Shown here one piece after another: positions 6,830 through 6,830 of a stretch of 6,830 nucleotides of DNA (position 1 is the stretch's first letter; every line of letters begins with the position of its first letter). Source of the stretch: Planctomycetes bacterium UBA2386 (GTDB lineage: Bacteria; Planctomycetota; UBA1135; UBA2386); assembly GCA_002343845.1 (NCBI GenBank), contig DDSQ01000092.1, positions 1 through 6,830 of the forward strand. Reading direction: 5' to 3'. The position numbers and the translations under genes are program-made. Below the pieces are notes generated by a model. The model ran no database searches. It saw only the letters and a program-made list of their open reading frames with translations, and was not told where the DNA came from.

Positions 6830-6830
6830 C

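Overview
This window comes from a high-GC bacterial chromosome. It is densely coded: seven genes on two strands, with the longest non-coding stretch about 120 bases. The phylum cannot be fixed from the sequence. A membrane-anchored beta-helix protein, a HEAT-repeat lipoprotein, a multiheme cytochrome and mostly weak or absent Shine-Dalgarno sequences would fit a Planctomycetota-like lineage, but that is a low-confidence inference. There are no RNA genes, mobile elements, CRISPR arrays or phage genes.

Left part, plus strand (1-2950). The window opens inside a class I (4Fe-4S) fumarate hydratase; the C-terminal 246 residues are present, with the visible active-site residues intact. A 64-base gap separates it from a class I SAM-dependent methyltransferase of unknown substrate. 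After a 119-base gap containing possible hairpins comes a membrane-anchored protein of unknown function. It has an Ala/Pro-rich linker, a helical segment and a C-terminal domain that looks like a right-handed parallel beta-helix with a column of cysteines. These three genes share a strand but have no obvious common function.

Right part, minus strand (2952-6830). Read in the direction of transcription, this looks like one operon. It contains the C-terminal half of an FbpB/ThiP/PotB-type ABC importer permease (cut by the window edge), its ATPase with a C-terminal TOBE-like region, a membrane-anchored five-heme c-type cytochrome, and a HEAT-repeat lipoprotein. The permease and ATPase are 10 bases apart. 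The ATPase/cytochrome and cytochrome/lipoprotein junctions are both 4-base ATGA overlaps, so the last three genes are probably translationally coupled. The operon converges on the beta-helix gene with one base between the two stop codons.

The point of greatest interest is this tight packaging of an importer (most likely for ferric iron or another small charged solute) with an extracytoplasmic multiheme cytochrome and a HEAT lipoprotein. A redox-linked uptake or sensing module is possible. The substrate, the electron partner and even a shared function are inference; the solute-binding protein that would help decide is outside the window.
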